From contig NZ_BMVG01000015.1 in assembly GCF_014650595.1 (NCBI RefSeq), positions 62,001 to 126,000 on the forward strand: a DNA stretch of 64,000 bases. The letters run 5' to 3'. The translations under genes and the position numbers were made by a program. This DNA comes from Streptomyces alanosinicus. GTDB taxonomy: Bacteria; Actinomycetota; Actinomycetes; Streptomycetales; Streptomycetaceae. The notes below the pieces were generated by a model, which searched no databases, was not told where the DNA came from, and saw nothing but the letters and a program-made list of their open reading frames with translations. Of this stretch, positions 17,102-25,643 are shown in pieces. Each line of letters starts with the position of its first letter. Position 1 is the stretch's first letter.

Positions 17102-17133
17102 CCGCAGACGCACGAGAGAAGCGAAGGGAATGC

Positions 17134-17163
17134 GAGGCCGGTCCGCCCGTGCGGGCCGGCCTC
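17134..17163. terminator. Terminator after the SPW gene
   Basis: GAGGCCGG-T-CCGC, tetraloop CCGT, GCGG-G-CCGGCCTC: a 13-bp stem with one T/G wobble, 33 bases after the stop codon. There is no T-tract, as is usual in Streptomyces. Confidence 0.7.
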
Positions 17164-17394
17164 CTCGCGCCCGCCCAGCGCCCCGCTCGCACAGCTCACC
17201 CAGGCTCTGGCCGTTGTTTAAGCGGGTCCAACCCCGCGCTTTCCTGCGGATTCAAAGGTTGAGCGGTGGAATATGCACCGATTCGAGGAGAACGCTACAA
17301 ACATCTGTTACATGACGTATGGCTGACCTTGATGGACGGTCCGTAGCGTCGAAGACACACCGACGAACGAAACCGATCGAAGGACAGTTCACCG

Positions 17395-18186
17395 ATGCGT
17401 GCTCTTCGCACCCTGCGCACCACCCTCGTCGCCGCCGGCGCCACCGCCGTTCTCGCCGCGTCGGCCTCCGGCGCCTTCGCGGCCGCCGCTCCCGAGGCGG
17501 CGCCCGTCGCTCATGCCTCGACCCACTGCAAGGACAAGCGTGTCCTCGTCAAGACGGTGCGGCTCGCGGACAAGGTCTCCGTCGCCAAGGTCTACAAGAC
17601 CGGCAAGCACCGCTTCGAGGCGGAGATCTGGGCGAAGGGCAAGAAGTACGGGACCCTCACCAGCAAGGGCAAGGGCAAGCACACGCACGCCCAGCACAAC
17701 GGACTGCACATCACGCTGCACCCGAACAGCAAGGTGACGTCCTGGGTCGAGCGGGCCAAGCCGAAGCCCCAGCCCAAGCCGCAGCCCGTCGCCAAGCGCA
17801 TCCTCGTCTCCATAGCGACGCTGGCCGATGACGTCTCCACCGGCAAGGTCTACAAGCTCGGCGCCAACCACTACGAGGCCGACATCTACGCCCACGGCCA
17901 CAAGCTCGACACCCTCGTCGCCAAGGGCCGCGCCGCCTACGGCGAGAACAACGGCCTCCACGTGGCCCTGAAGCCGGACGGCCGGCTGACCTCGTGGGTC
18001 GAGGACGCCCCGCGGCCCGAGCCGAAGAAGACCACCTCCGCTGCCAAGCCGGCCCCGCTGCCGGACAACGGCAACGACAAGGCCGACACGTCCGAGAAGG
18101 CAGCCAAGGACGACAAGGCCGACACGGCTGACAAGGCCGTCCAGACCGACAACGCCGACACGCCGCAGGCCGCGCAGGCCGAGTGA
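17395..18186 (+). CDS. Secreted protein with a duplicated basic domain and charged C-terminal tail
   Basis: 263 aa. ATG 17395 begins a Sec signal peptide (MRALRTLRTTLVAAGATAVL, cleavage near AFAAAAP). The mature protein contains two copies of an approximately 72-residue module. Copy 1 (about 47-120) begins KRVLVKTVRLADKVSVAKVY and contains NGLHITLHPNSKVTSWVE; copy 2 (about 134-205) begins KRILVSIATLADDVSTGKVY and contains NGLHVALKPDGRLTSWVE. A KPKPQPKPQP linker joins them. The last 50 residues are low-complexity Lys/Asp/Ala (DKADT repeats). I do not recognise the family. A single extra Cys follows the signal peptide. Likely an exported wall- or polymer-binding protein; that is inference. Confidence 0.8.
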   Translation: MRALRTLRTTLVAAGATAVLAASASGAFAAAAPEAAPVAHASTHCKDKRVLVKTVRLADKVSVAKVYKTGKHRFEAEIWAKGKKYGTLTSKGKGKHTHAQHNGLHITLHPNSKVTSWVERAKPKPQPKPQPVAKRILVSIATLADDVSTGKVYKLGANHYEADIYAHGHKLDTLVAKGRAAYGENNGLHVALKPDGRLTSWVEDAPRPEPKKTTSAAKPAPLPDNGNDKADTSEKAAKDDKADTADKAVQTDNADTPQAAQAE

Positions 18187-18211
18187 CCCGGCCGAGCCAG
18201 CCGGTCACAGC

Positions 18212-18391
18212 GAACGGGATCCATACATCCGGGGGCGGCTCCGGCCGGTCAGGTACCGGCCGGAGCCGACGTGTCCAGGCGTCCCCGGCCATGTCCCGGG
18301 CCACATGCGGCCAGAACGGTAGGGCGGCCGGGTTGTCGTGCTGGAACGCGATCCCCCAGGCGCCGGGCGGCAGGCGGGACTTTCGCAACAC
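18212..18391 (-). pseudogene. C-terminal remnant of a GNAT acetyltransferase
   Basis: On the minus strand 18391-18212 reads AWGIAFQHDNPAALPFWPHV then ARDMAGDAWTR and VPDRPEPPPDVWIPF, which is the C-terminal third of GNAT proteins that end WEIAFQ.NN.AA..FWRRVA...PPDVWI.F. No N-terminal part, acetyl-CoA loop or start region exists upstream; that DNA belongs to the APC permease gene. It is therefore a truncated relic whose last segment coincides with the hairpin at 18236-18268. Confidence 0.55.
18236..18268. terminator. Strong bidirectional hairpin between convergent genes
   Basis: CGGCTCCGGCCGGT (18236-18249), loop CAGGT, ACCGGCCGGAGCCG (18255-18268): a perfect 14-bp stem. It sits 50 bases after the secreted-protein stop and could also stop transcription from the APC permease gene on the other strand. 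Confidence 0.75.
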
Positions 18392-18394
18392 TCC

Positions 18395-19828
18395 CTAGCC
18401 CACCTCAAGGACCTTGTACTCCTCGCTGATCTCCTTCACGCCGAACGGCCACACCTTCTCCAGCCGTGCCCACACGAAGAAGGCCACGCAGCCGAGCGCC
18501 AGCCAGGCCAGGGACCACTCGATGGGGTGGCGACCTGGGGAGTTCCTGTCGGCGTAGCCGTAGATCACGCACCAGCCGACGAACGCGAGGATGCTCGGCA
18601 GCGGGTAGAGCCACATCCGGTAGGGGCGGCGCAGTTCCGGCTGCCGCCTGCGCAGCACGGTCAGGGCGATGATCTGGGCGAGTGCCTGGACGATCACCAT
18701 GACCGTGGTGAGCAGCTGGATCAGGGTGGCGAGGTCGGTGTGCCGGCCGATCAGGAAGCCCACGGCGGTGATCACGCCCATGGTCGCGAGACCCAGCATC
18801 GGGAAGCGGTGCCGGGGGTGCAGCTTCTCGTACGGCCGGAAGAAGACGCGGTCGCGGGCGGCGTCGTAGGGCACCCGGGAGCCGCCCAGCAGCCCGGTGA
18901 ACACCGAGGCGAACGCGGTGACGAGGATCAGCACGGTCACCACGTCGGCGGCGCCCCTGCCCCAGGTCTTCTCCAGCACCGCCGAGGCCACCGAGGTGGC
19001 GGCGATGTCGTGCGGGTCGGTCATCCGGTGCCAGTCGATCACGCCGAGGGTGCCGATCTGGAGCAGCAGATAGATCGCCATGATGCCGAGGATGGAGAAG
19101 AGGATCGAGCGTGGGAGCGTACGGCCCGGGTCCTTGATCTCGGCGCCCATGTACGCGGTGGTGTTGTAGCCGAGGTAGTCGTAGATGCCGATGGTCAGGC
19201 CCCCGGCGAAGCCCGGCCAGAAGTGGTTGCCCGTCAGGTCGAAGGCGCCCGAGGGGTAGGTGAAGGCCAGGTGCGGGCTGAAGTCGGAGGCCGCGGCGGC
19301 GATGACCAGGAGCACCGAGGCGATCATCACGGCCCACATCACGGCGGTGATCCGTGCGATGTGCTCGATGCCGCGCCAGAGCAGGAGCACGACGAGGGCG
19401 ATGACACCGAGGCCGATCAGATCCCCGGCACTCTGCCCGAGGTCCGGGGCCAGATAGCCGAGGTACTGGACGAAGCCGACCACACCCGTGGACATGATCA
19501 GCGGGATGAAGAGCATCGCCGTCCACACGAACAGGAACGGCATCAGACGGCCCGTGCGGTACTGGAAGGCCTGGCGCAGATAGACGTAACTGCCGCCGGA
19601 GCCGGGCATCGAGGCGCCCAGTTCGGCCCAGACCAGCCCGTCGCACAGAGCGAGGACCGCGCCCGCGACGAAGCCGATGACCGCCTGGGGGCCGCCGAAC
19701 ACGGCGACCATCAGCGGGATCGTGACGAACGGGCCGATACCGCACATCTGGCTCATGTTGATGGCCGTGGCCTGGAACAGGCCGACACGGCGGACGAAAC
19801 CACCCGCGGGCGGCGGGCTACCGGACAT
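18395..19828 (-). CDS. APC-superfamily amino acid/amine permease
   Basis: 477 aa, ATG 19828. Twelve or so hydrophobic helices. The first carries the unwound APC motif (INMSQMCGIGPFVTIPL, about residues 23-39), followed by GLVWAELGASMPGSGGSYVYL, the conserved helix-2/3 signature. Later landmarks are YLGYNTTAYMGAEIKDPGRT and LLGGSRVPYDAARDRVFFRP. Such transporters import amino acids, polyamines or related compounds by proton symport. It is divergent from the ROK regulator gene and shares an operator-like site (19908-19926) with it, so it may belong to the same regulon as the exo-glucosaminidase. The substrate is not determinable. Confidence 0.9.
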   Translation of the reverse strand: MSGSPPPAGGFVRRVGLFQATAINMSQMCGIGPFVTIPLMVAVFGGPQAVIGFVAGAVLALCDGLVWAELGASMPGSGGSYVYLRQAFQYRTGRLMPFLFVWTAMLFIPLIMSTGVVGFVQYLGYLAPDLGQSAGDLIGLGVIALVVLLLWRGIEHIARITAVMWAVMIASVLLVIAAAASDFSPHLAFTYPSGAFDLTGNHFWPGFAGGLTIGIYDYLGYNTTAYMGAEIKDPGRTLPRSILFSILGIMAIYLLLQIGTLGVIDWHRMTDPHDIAATSVASAVLEKTWGRGAADVVTVLILVTAFASVFTGLLGGSRVPYDAARDRVFFRPYEKLHPRHRFPMLGLATMGVITAVGFLIGRHTDLATLIQLLTTVMVIVQALAQIIALTVLRRRQPELRRPYRMWLYPLPSILAFVGWCVIYGYADRNSPGRHPIEWSLAWLALGCVAFFVWARLEKVWPFGVKEISEEYKVLEVG

Positions 19829-19907
19829 GGGGACTCCTGACGCGACGGGACGCGGGCCGCGTGTCTGCGGGGGCCGACACGCCCGGGCCGGACTGCTGGG
19901 CGATAAA

Positions 19908-19926
19908 GTTAAGGAGCCTTACTAGC
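19908..19926. promoter_or_regulatory. Candidate ROK operator, copy 2
   Basis: GTTAAGGAGCCTTACTAGC, between the APC permease and ROK genes. It matches the reverse complement of the csxA operator (21217-21235) at 14 of 19 positions and has the symmetric core TAAGG-AG-CCTTA. Its location suggests autoregulation and possible control of the permease. Confidence 0.5.
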
Positions 19927-19965
19927 CGCGTCAAGTATCCGTGGGGAATGCGTGAGAATGGTGCG

Positions 19966-21150
19966 ATGGCCGCCAGCGATGTCGTAGAGCAGCAGGAACA
20001 GCCCTGGAGCCGCCGGCGGCTGCGCAGCACCAACGAGCGGCTGCTGCTGGACCGACTGCGCGCCCAGGGCGCCGCCTCACGAGCCCAACTGGCCCGGGAG
20101 ACCGGCCTGTCGAAGCCCACGGTCTCCAGCGCGCTGGCCTCGCTGGCGGCGGCCGGCCTGGTGCACGAGGTCGGCACCCAGGCCCCGGAGCGCGGACGCA
20201 CCGCGGTGCTGTACGCCCCCGACCCGGCCGCCGGGTACGCGCTCGGCGTGGACATCGGGCGTGGCTGGCTGCGGGTGGCGGTGGTCGACCTGGACGGCAC
20301 CGTCGTCGCCCGGTCCGATGTGCGCAACCGGGCCCGCGCCTCCGCCGCGCTGGCCGACCTGGTCGTGGGCACCGCCCGCCAGGTGATCGCGGGCTCGGGC
20401 GTGGACCCGGCCGAGGTGGTGCACGGGGTGATCGGCACGCCCGGTGTCTACGACGCGAAGCAGCGGCGGGTGCGGTACGCGATGCATCTGCCGGGCTGGG
20501 GGCGCGCGGGGCTCGTCGACCGGATGCGCGAGGAGCTGGGTGTGCCGCTGGAGGTGCACAACGACGCCAATCTCGCCGCGCTCGGCGAGTACACCTACGG
20601 CGTCGGCACGGGCAGCCGGCTGTTCGCGTACATCCTGATCGGTACCGGACTCGGCATGGGTGTCGTGAGCGAGGGTCGGCTGTTCACGGGCGCGCGCGGC
20701 CTGGCCGGCGAGATCGGCTTCCTGCCCTGGCCGGGCCGGCAGAAGCCGGAGCGGCTGGAGGACGCGGTGTCCGGGGTGGCCGTGGTGGAGGCCGCCCGGG
20801 AGTTCGGGATGAGCGGGCAGCTCACGGCGAAGGCGGTCTTCGACGCGGCCCGGCAGGGCCATCCGGCCGCCCTCAGCGCGGTGGAACTGGAGGGCGAGCG
20901 GATCGCGCACACCGTCGCGGCGGCCGCCGCCGTGCTCGACCCGGACCTGGTGGTGCTCGGCGGCGGCGTCGGCCACAGCGTCGACCTGCTGCTCGGCCCG
21001 GTCCAGGAGCGGGTGCGCGCCCTCACCCCGCTGCGCCCGAGGATCGCGCCGAGCCGGCTCGGCGAGGACGCGGTGCTGCTGGGCGCGGTGGCCACGGCCC
21101 TGGACACGGCCCGGGACCTGGTGTTCGAGCGCAGGACGGCGGGAACCTGA
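19966..21150 (+). CDS. ROK-family repressor (CsnR-like)
   Basis: 394 aa from ATG 19966; an in-frame ATG at 19948 would add six residues but has no spaced ribosome site. N-terminal helix-turn-helix (about 20-75: NERLLLDRLRAQGAASRAQ, TGLSKPTVSSALASL), then a sugar-kinase-like ROK domain with the DxGxG-type loop LGVDIGRGWLRVAVVDLDG near 95, EVHNDANLAALGEYTYG near 200 and GTGLGMGVVSEGRL. The zinc-cluster region characteristic of full ROK kinases is reduced (EIGFLPW), fitting a regulator. Known ROK repressors such as CsnR control chitosan and glucosaminide genes in Streptomyces. The next gene downstream is an exo-glucosaminidase preceded by a matching palindrome. Confidence 0.92.
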   Translation: MAASDVVEQQEQPWSRRRLRSTNERLLLDRLRAQGAASRAQLARETGLSKPTVSSALASLAAAGLVHEVGTQAPERGRTAVLYAPDPAAGYALGVDIGRGWLRVAVVDLDGTVVARSDVRNRARASAALADLVVGTARQVIAGSGVDPAEVVHGVIGTPGVYDAKQRRVRYAMHLPGWGRAGLVDRMREELGVPLEVHNDANLAALGEYTYGVGTGSRLFAYILIGTGLGMGVVSEGRLFTGARGLAGEIGFLPWPGRQKPERLEDAVSGVAVVEAAREFGMSGQLTAKAVFDAARQGHPAALSAVELEGERIAHTVAAAAAVLDPDLVVLGGGVGHSVDLLLGPVQERVRALTPLRPRIAPSRLGEDAVLLGAVATALDTARDLVFERRTAGT

Positions 21151-21180
21151 CGCCCCGAAGGGCCCTGCCGCCCACGGTCA

Positions 21181-21235
21181 TTGACACGACCCGGGGCGCG
21201 CCCTAGCTTGAACCAGGTTAGTAAAGTTTCCTAAC
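21181..21235 (+). promoter_or_regulatory. csxA promoter with overlapping downstream operator
   Basis: TTGACA (21181-21186), 17-base spacer, TAGCTT (21204-21209): a near-consensus vegetative promoter. Immediately after the predicted start lies GTTAGTAAAGTTTCCTAAC (21217-21235), symmetric at 16 of 19 positions. A repressor there would block initiation or clearance. AGTTTCCTAAC-type palindromes are associated with ROK repressors of chitosan genes. Confidence 0.7.
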
Positions 21236-21255
21236 TTTACGAGGCTGGAGACCCC

Positions 21256-23982
21256 GTGTTCCCTCGCCCCGCCCTCGCCCGCCGGTACGCCGTCACCGCG
21301 CTGGTCCTCGGCCTGCTCGCCTCCCTGACCAGCGGCGCCTGGCCCGGCGCCCGGCAGCAGCCGACGCCGTCGCACGGGCCCGCCCGGGTGACCCGTGTCC
21401 CCTCCGCCGCCGGCTCCGCCACCCCGCTGACCGGGTACGCGATCCAGTCCTCGGCGAAGGTGACCGACTCCGCCGCCGTGGTCTCCTCCCCCGGCTATCC
21501 GGCGCAGGGCTGGTACCCGGCGGGCCCCCGCTCCACGGTGCTGGCGGCGCTGCTCGCCGACGGCGTCTACGCCGACCCCTTCTTCTCGACCGACCAGCAG
21601 AAGATCCCGCAGTCCGACTTCCAGGTCCCCTGGTGGTACCGCTCCGACTTCACCGTCGACGACACCGCGCGGCGCACCTACCTCGACTTCAGCGGGGTGA
21701 TCTCGGCGGCCGACGTCTATGTCGACGGCCACCAGGTGGCGGGGGCGGACGATGTCACCGGCGCCTACACCCACCACGAGCTGGACGTCACGTCCCTGGT
21801 CAGGGCCGGCACGAACACCGTCGCCTTCCGCATCAGGCCCAACGACCCGGCCAAGGACCTCACCATGGGCTGGATCGACTGGCTCCAGCCGCCGCCCGAC
21901 CGGAACATGGGGATCGTCCGGGACGTCCTGGTGCGCAGGGGCGGCCCGGTGGCGCTGCGCGACGCGCACGTCGTCAGCAAGCTCGCCGTGCCCTCGCTCG
22001 CCTCCGCCGACCTCACGGTGAAGGCCGAGGCCCGCAACGACACCGGCGCGCCGGTCACGGCACAGATCACCGGCACCGTCGGCGCGACGCGCTTCACCCG
22101 GGACGTCCCCCTCGCCGCCCACGAGACCAGGGCCGTCACCTTCTCCCCCGCCGACACCCCCGGTCTGCATCTGACCGCGCCCGAGGTGTGGTGGCCGGCC
22201 GGGATGGGCGGACAGCCGCTGTACGGCCTCGACCTCACGGCGTCCGTCGCCGGGACGACGTCCGACACCGCACACGACAGCTTCGGCATCCGCGACGTCG
22301 AGGCTCCCCTGAACGCGGACGGCGCACGCCGGTACCGGATCAACGGCCGCAGGCTGCTGATCAAGGGCGGCGGCTGGTCGCCCGACGAGTTCCTGCGCTG
22401 GGACAGCCGCTATGTCGAGGACCGTCTGAAGTACGCCCGCGACCTGGGGCTGAACACGATCCGCCTGGAAGGACACCTGGAGCCGGACGAGTTCTTCGAC
22501 CTGGCCGACCGCTACGGCATCCTCACGCTGCCGGGCTGGGAGTGCTGCGACAAGTGGGAGGGCAACGTCAACGGCTCCGGTGAGCCGGGCGACCCGTGGA
22601 CCGCCGCCGACTATCCGGTGGCGAAGGCCTCCATGGCCGCCGAGGCCGCCCGGCTGCGGGACCACCCGAGCGTGATCTCCTTCCTGATCGGCAGCGACTT
22701 CGCCCCCGACGCGAAGATCGAGAAGACCTATCTCGACGCCCTGGGGTCCGCCGACTGGCCCGACCCGGTGGTCTCCGCCGCCTCCGGCAAATCCTCACCC
22801 CAGCTGGGCAGTTCGGGTATGAAGATGACCGGGCCGTACGACTGGGTGCCGCCGGGCTACTGGTACGCGAAGCGGGAGGGCGGAGCCACCGGCTTCAACT
22901 CCGAGACCAGCGCCGGACCGAGCATCCCGACCCTCGACACCCTGCGGCGCATGCTGACCCCGGCCGAACTGGACACCCTCTGGAAGGACCCGGACGCCAG
23001 GCAGTACCACCGCTCGCCGTCCCCGGTCTTCGGCACACTCAAGATCTACGACACCGCCCTCGCCGGCCGCTACGGCGCCTCCACGAGCCTCGCCGACTAT
23101 GTGCGCAAGGCCCAGCTGGCCCAGTACGAGAACGTCCGCGCCCAGTTCGAGGCCTACGACCGCAATGCCACGGACGCGTCGAAGCCCTCGACCGGGGTGA
23201 TCCACTGGATGTTCAACAGCGGCTGGACGTCCCTGCACTGGCAGCTGACGGACCGCTGTCTCGACCAGGGCGGCGCCTACTTCGGCGCGAAGAAGGCGAA
23301 CGAGCCGCTGCACATCCAGTACGGCTACGACAACCGCTCGGTCGCCGTCGTGAACAACCGGCACGAGGCCGCCCACGGACTCACCGCGCGGGCCACGCTC
23401 TTCGACCCCGACGGCACACAGCGGTACGACCGGACGGTGAGCGGTGTCTCGGTGAACGGCGACGGCGCGCACAGCACCCCGCTCACCCTGCCCTCCTCGG
23501 TGGGCGGACTGCCGTCGACGTATCTGCTGCGCCTGGTCCTGACCGGCGCGGACGGCAAGGAGGTGAGCCGCAACGTGTACTGGCTCTCCACCCGCCCCGA
23601 CACCCTCGACTGGTCGCACACCACCTGGTACTACACGCCGACGACGGGTTACGCCGATCTCAAGGGGCTCTCCTCGATGGCACAGGTGCCGGTGACGGCG
23701 ACCGCGGCCACCGAGTCCTCGGACGGCACCTCGACCACGACGGTCACCCTGCGCGGCACCGGGAGCGGGAAGACCCCGGCGCTGCTGACGGACGTCCACC
23801 TCGTGGACGCGCTGGGGAAGCCGGTGCTGCCGGTGCGCTGGTCGGACAACGAGGTGAGCCTGTGGCCGGGCGAGTCGGTCACGCTGACCGCCACGTACCG
23901 GACGGCCGATCTGCGGGGCTCCGCGCCGAGCGTGCGGGTCTCCGGCTGGAACACCCCGCAGCGGACGGTACCGGCGGCGTGA
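21256..23982 (+). CDS. csxA: Exo-beta-D-glucosaminidase, GH2 family, secreted
   Basis: 908 aa from GTG 21256 with GGAG five bases upstream. An N-terminal Sec signal (about 1-35) leads to a GH2 sugar-binding jelly roll (SDFTVDDTARRTYLDFSGVI), an immunoglobulin-like domain, and a TIM barrel with INGRRLLIKGGGWSPDEFLR near residue 360. The acid/base and nucleophile positions known from Amycolatopsis CsxA are present as Asp481 (IGSDFAP) and Glu550 (FNSETSAG). C-terminal beta domains follow. The enzyme releases GlcN from the non-reducing end of chitosan and chitosan oligomers outside the cell. It is slightly shorter than CsxA, with no obvious C-terminal CBM. The operator at 21217-21235 links it to the ROK gene. 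Confidence 0.9.
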   Translation: MFPRPALARRYAVTALVLGLLASLTSGAWPGARQQPTPSHGPARVTRVPSAAGSATPLTGYAIQSSAKVTDSAAVVSSPGYPAQGWYPAGPRSTVLAALLADGVYADPFFSTDQQKIPQSDFQVPWWYRSDFTVDDTARRTYLDFSGVISAADVYVDGHQVAGADDVTGAYTHHELDVTSLVRAGTNTVAFRIRPNDPAKDLTMGWIDWLQPPPDRNMGIVRDVLVRRGGPVALRDAHVVSKLAVPSLASADLTVKAEARNDTGAPVTAQITGTVGATRFTRDVPLAAHETRAVTFSPADTPGLHLTAPEVWWPAGMGGQPLYGLDLTASVAGTTSDTAHDSFGIRDVEAPLNADGARRYRINGRRLLIKGGGWSPDEFLRWDSRYVEDRLKYARDLGLNTIRLEGHLEPDEFFDLADRYGILTLPGWECCDKWEGNVNGSGEPGDPWTAADYPVAKASMAAEAARLRDHPSVISFLIGSDFAPDAKIEKTYLDALGSADWPDPVVSAASGKSSPQLGSSGMKMTGPYDWVPPGYWYAKREGGATGFNSETSAGPSIPTLDTLRRMLTPAELDTLWKDPDARQYHRSPSPVFGTLKIYDTALAGRYGASTSLADYVRKAQLAQYENVRAQFEAYDRNATDASKPSTGVIHWMFNSGWTSLHWQLTDRCLDQGGAYFGAKKANEPLHIQYGYDNRSVAVVNNRHEAAHGLTARATLFDPDGTQRYDRTVSGVSVNGDGAHSTPLTLPSSVGGLPSTYLLRLVLTGADGKEVSRNVYWLSTRPDTLDWSHTTWYYTPTTGYADLKGLSSMAQVPVTATAATESSDGTSTTTVTLRGTGSGKTPALLTDVHLVDALGKPVLPVRWSDNEVSLWPGESVTLTATYRTADLRGSAPSVRVSGWNTPQRTVPAA

Positions 23983-23984
23983 CA

Positions 23985-24020
23985 CGGGCGGGGGTGGGGC
24001 CGGCGGCCCGCCCCCGCCCG
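23985..24020. terminator. Bidirectional terminator between convergent genes
   Basis: CGGGCGGGGGTGGG (23985-23998), loop GCCGGCGG, CCCGCCCCCGCCCG (24007-24020): 14 bp with one T/G wobble. It begins two bases after the csxA stop and ends six bases before the stop of the convergent secreted-protein gene. Confidence 0.75.
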
Positions 24021-24026
24021 TTCGGT

Positions 24027-25484
24027 TCAGCTGACGTCGAGCGCGGTGTCGTCCACCACGAACGACGTCTGGTACTTGGAGCCCTCGGTGCCGGTGAACT
24101 TCAGCGTGACGGTCTGCCCGGCGTAGGCGCTGAGATCGAAGCTGCGCTGGGTGTAGCCGGAGGCCGCGTTGAGGTTGGAGTAGGTGGCCAGGGTGCCGAG
24201 CACCGTGCCGGAGCTGTTCAGCACCTGGACCTTGAGCGTGTCGTAGGCCGTGCTGGTCGTGGTCTCGTCCGTGTCGATGTGCAGGTAGAAGCTGACCTTC
24301 GCGGTCGAGCAGCCGGACGGGACGGTCACCGACTGGGACAGGGTGTCGGTGGTGGCGCTGCCGTTGCCGTCGAGCCAGGCGTCGTACGAACCCGAACGGG
24401 GTGACTCACCGCTGGAGTCGGTGATGACACCGCTCGTGGCGCTCCAGGTGCTGTTGCCGGACTCGAAGCCGTTGTTGCCGAGGAGCTGCGCGGCGGTGCA
24501 GGTGCCGGTGCCGCCGCCACCCCCGCCGCCACCGCTGCCGGTGCTCGAACCGGCCAGCCAGGCGGTGGCGTTGAGGGCGAGGGCCGCGTTGGTGGCGCCG
24601 GAGTCGTTCCAGCCGTCGTACAGGGTGTTGCCGGACTGGCCGGTGCCGTCGTCGATCGGGGAGCTGTCGCCCCAGAAGGCGATGCGGCCACTGCCGTAGG
24701 TGCTGGTGAGGAAGAAGGCACCGGTGTTGCCGGAGTAACCGCTGCGGTAGACCAGGCCCTTGACGGAGGAGTTGTCGGAGGGCTTGAGGGTGGCGGTGGT
24801 GCCGTTGGCGATGAGGCTCTTGGTGACCGTGCCGAAGGAGCCGTGCAGCACCGGGTCGGAGCTGTCGCTGATCGCGGCCGGGTAGCCCGAGGCGATGTTC
24901 AGCGAGTCGATGGAGAAGCCGAACGGGTCGGTGGAGTCGACGCTGTTGTTCGTCATCAGGTCGTTCAGGATCTCGACCGCGTCGTAGCCGTCGTTGTTCC
25001 GGTCGGCTCCGGTGTGGTCGGAGATCATGAACAGGCCGCCGCCGTTCTTCACGAAGTTCATGATCGCCGTCTTCTCGGCGCTTGTGAACAGCGTGTTCGG
25101 CTCCGGCAGGACGAGTGTGTCGAAGTTCGACAGGTCCAGCGAGGAGGAGCCGCCGTAGCTGAGGCTGGAGCCGGACGGCAGCGTCTTCAGGCTGTAGTCG
25201 CCGGTCTTCTGCAGCGACACGCCCCAGGAGGACAGGGCGCCGGTCCAGTCGCTCTCGGCGGACGGGGAGGAGTCCTGGCCGAGTGGATCGGGCTGGCTGG
25301 TGGAGATGATCCAGTCGGCGTTTCCGGCGGTCTCCGCATGGGCGTTGTCGAACAGGACGCGGTGCGTGGTCGCCGCGTGCGCGGCGGCGCCGGCGCCGAC
25401 CTGGACGGCGGCTCCGGTGAGGAGCAGTCCGAATCCGGCCAGGGCGGTGGTGAGTCTGTGGCGGGATCTCCGGGATCCGAGCAT
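24027..25484 (-). CDS. Secreted protein: GATase-like N-domain, Gly linker, C-terminal jelly-roll
   Basis: 485 aa from ATG 25484; GGAGG eight bases upstream decides against the in-frame ATGs further up. Sec signal to about residue 42. The N-terminal domain (about 45-310) has NAHAETAGNADWIISTSQP, LDLSNFDTLVLPEPN and VKNGGGLFMISDHTGADR, resembling DUF4350/ThuA-like class I glutamine-amidotransferase folds in secreted proteins. After SGGGGGGGG (about 330) comes a beta-sandwich (TCTAAQLLGNNGFESGNSTW to VVDDTALDVS) like those attached to secreted actinobacterial hydrolases. No catalytic triad is certain. Role probably polysaccharide- or protein-related extracellular processing; weakly supported. 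Confidence 0.75.
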   Translation of the reverse strand: MLGSRRSRHRLTTALAGFGLLLTGAAVQVGAGAAAHAATTHRVLFDNAHAETAGNADWIISTSQPDPLGQDSSPSAESDWTGALSSWGVSLQKTGDYSLKTLPSGSSLSYGGSSSLDLSNFDTLVLPEPNTLFTSAEKTAIMNFVKNGGGLFMISDHTGADRNNDGYDAVEILNDLMTNNSVDSTDPFGFSIDSLNIASGYPAAISDSSDPVLHGSFGTVTKSLIANGTTATLKPSDNSSVKGLVYRSGYSGNTGAFFLTSTYGSGRIAFWGDSSPIDDGTGQSGNTLYDGWNDSGATNAALALNATAWLAGSSTGSGGGGGGGGTGTCTAAQLLGNNGFESGNSTWSATSGVITDSSGESPRSGSYDAWLDGNGSATTDTLSQSVTVPSGCSTAKVSFYLHIDTDETTTSTAYDTLKVQVLNSSGTVLGTLATYSNLNAASGYTQRSFDLSAYAGQTVTLKFTGTEGSKYQTSFVVDDTALDVS

Positions 25485-25643
25485 CCGACGAACCTCCATG
25501 AGGGGTGGGGAGAGGCGGTGCGGCGCCAAGTCTGCGCGCGTAGAGCCGGGTTGAGGGTTCTACACGCGTCAACTGGTTGAAAGGTACATGGCATGAAGGC
25601 CTGGTGAACAGAAAGACCCGGCAATATCCGCGGTGGCGCGCCA

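Noticed and set aside
17384..17397. GTTCACCG before the secreted duplicated-domain protein, resembling a Pho box unit
   Set aside because: A single unit adjoining the start codon with no second repeat at 11 bp; likely chance.
22596..24404. Out-of-frame plus-strand open frame within csxA and beyond
   Set aside because: It overlaps the csxA coding frame and its terminator; the composition is Arg/Gly-rich noise.
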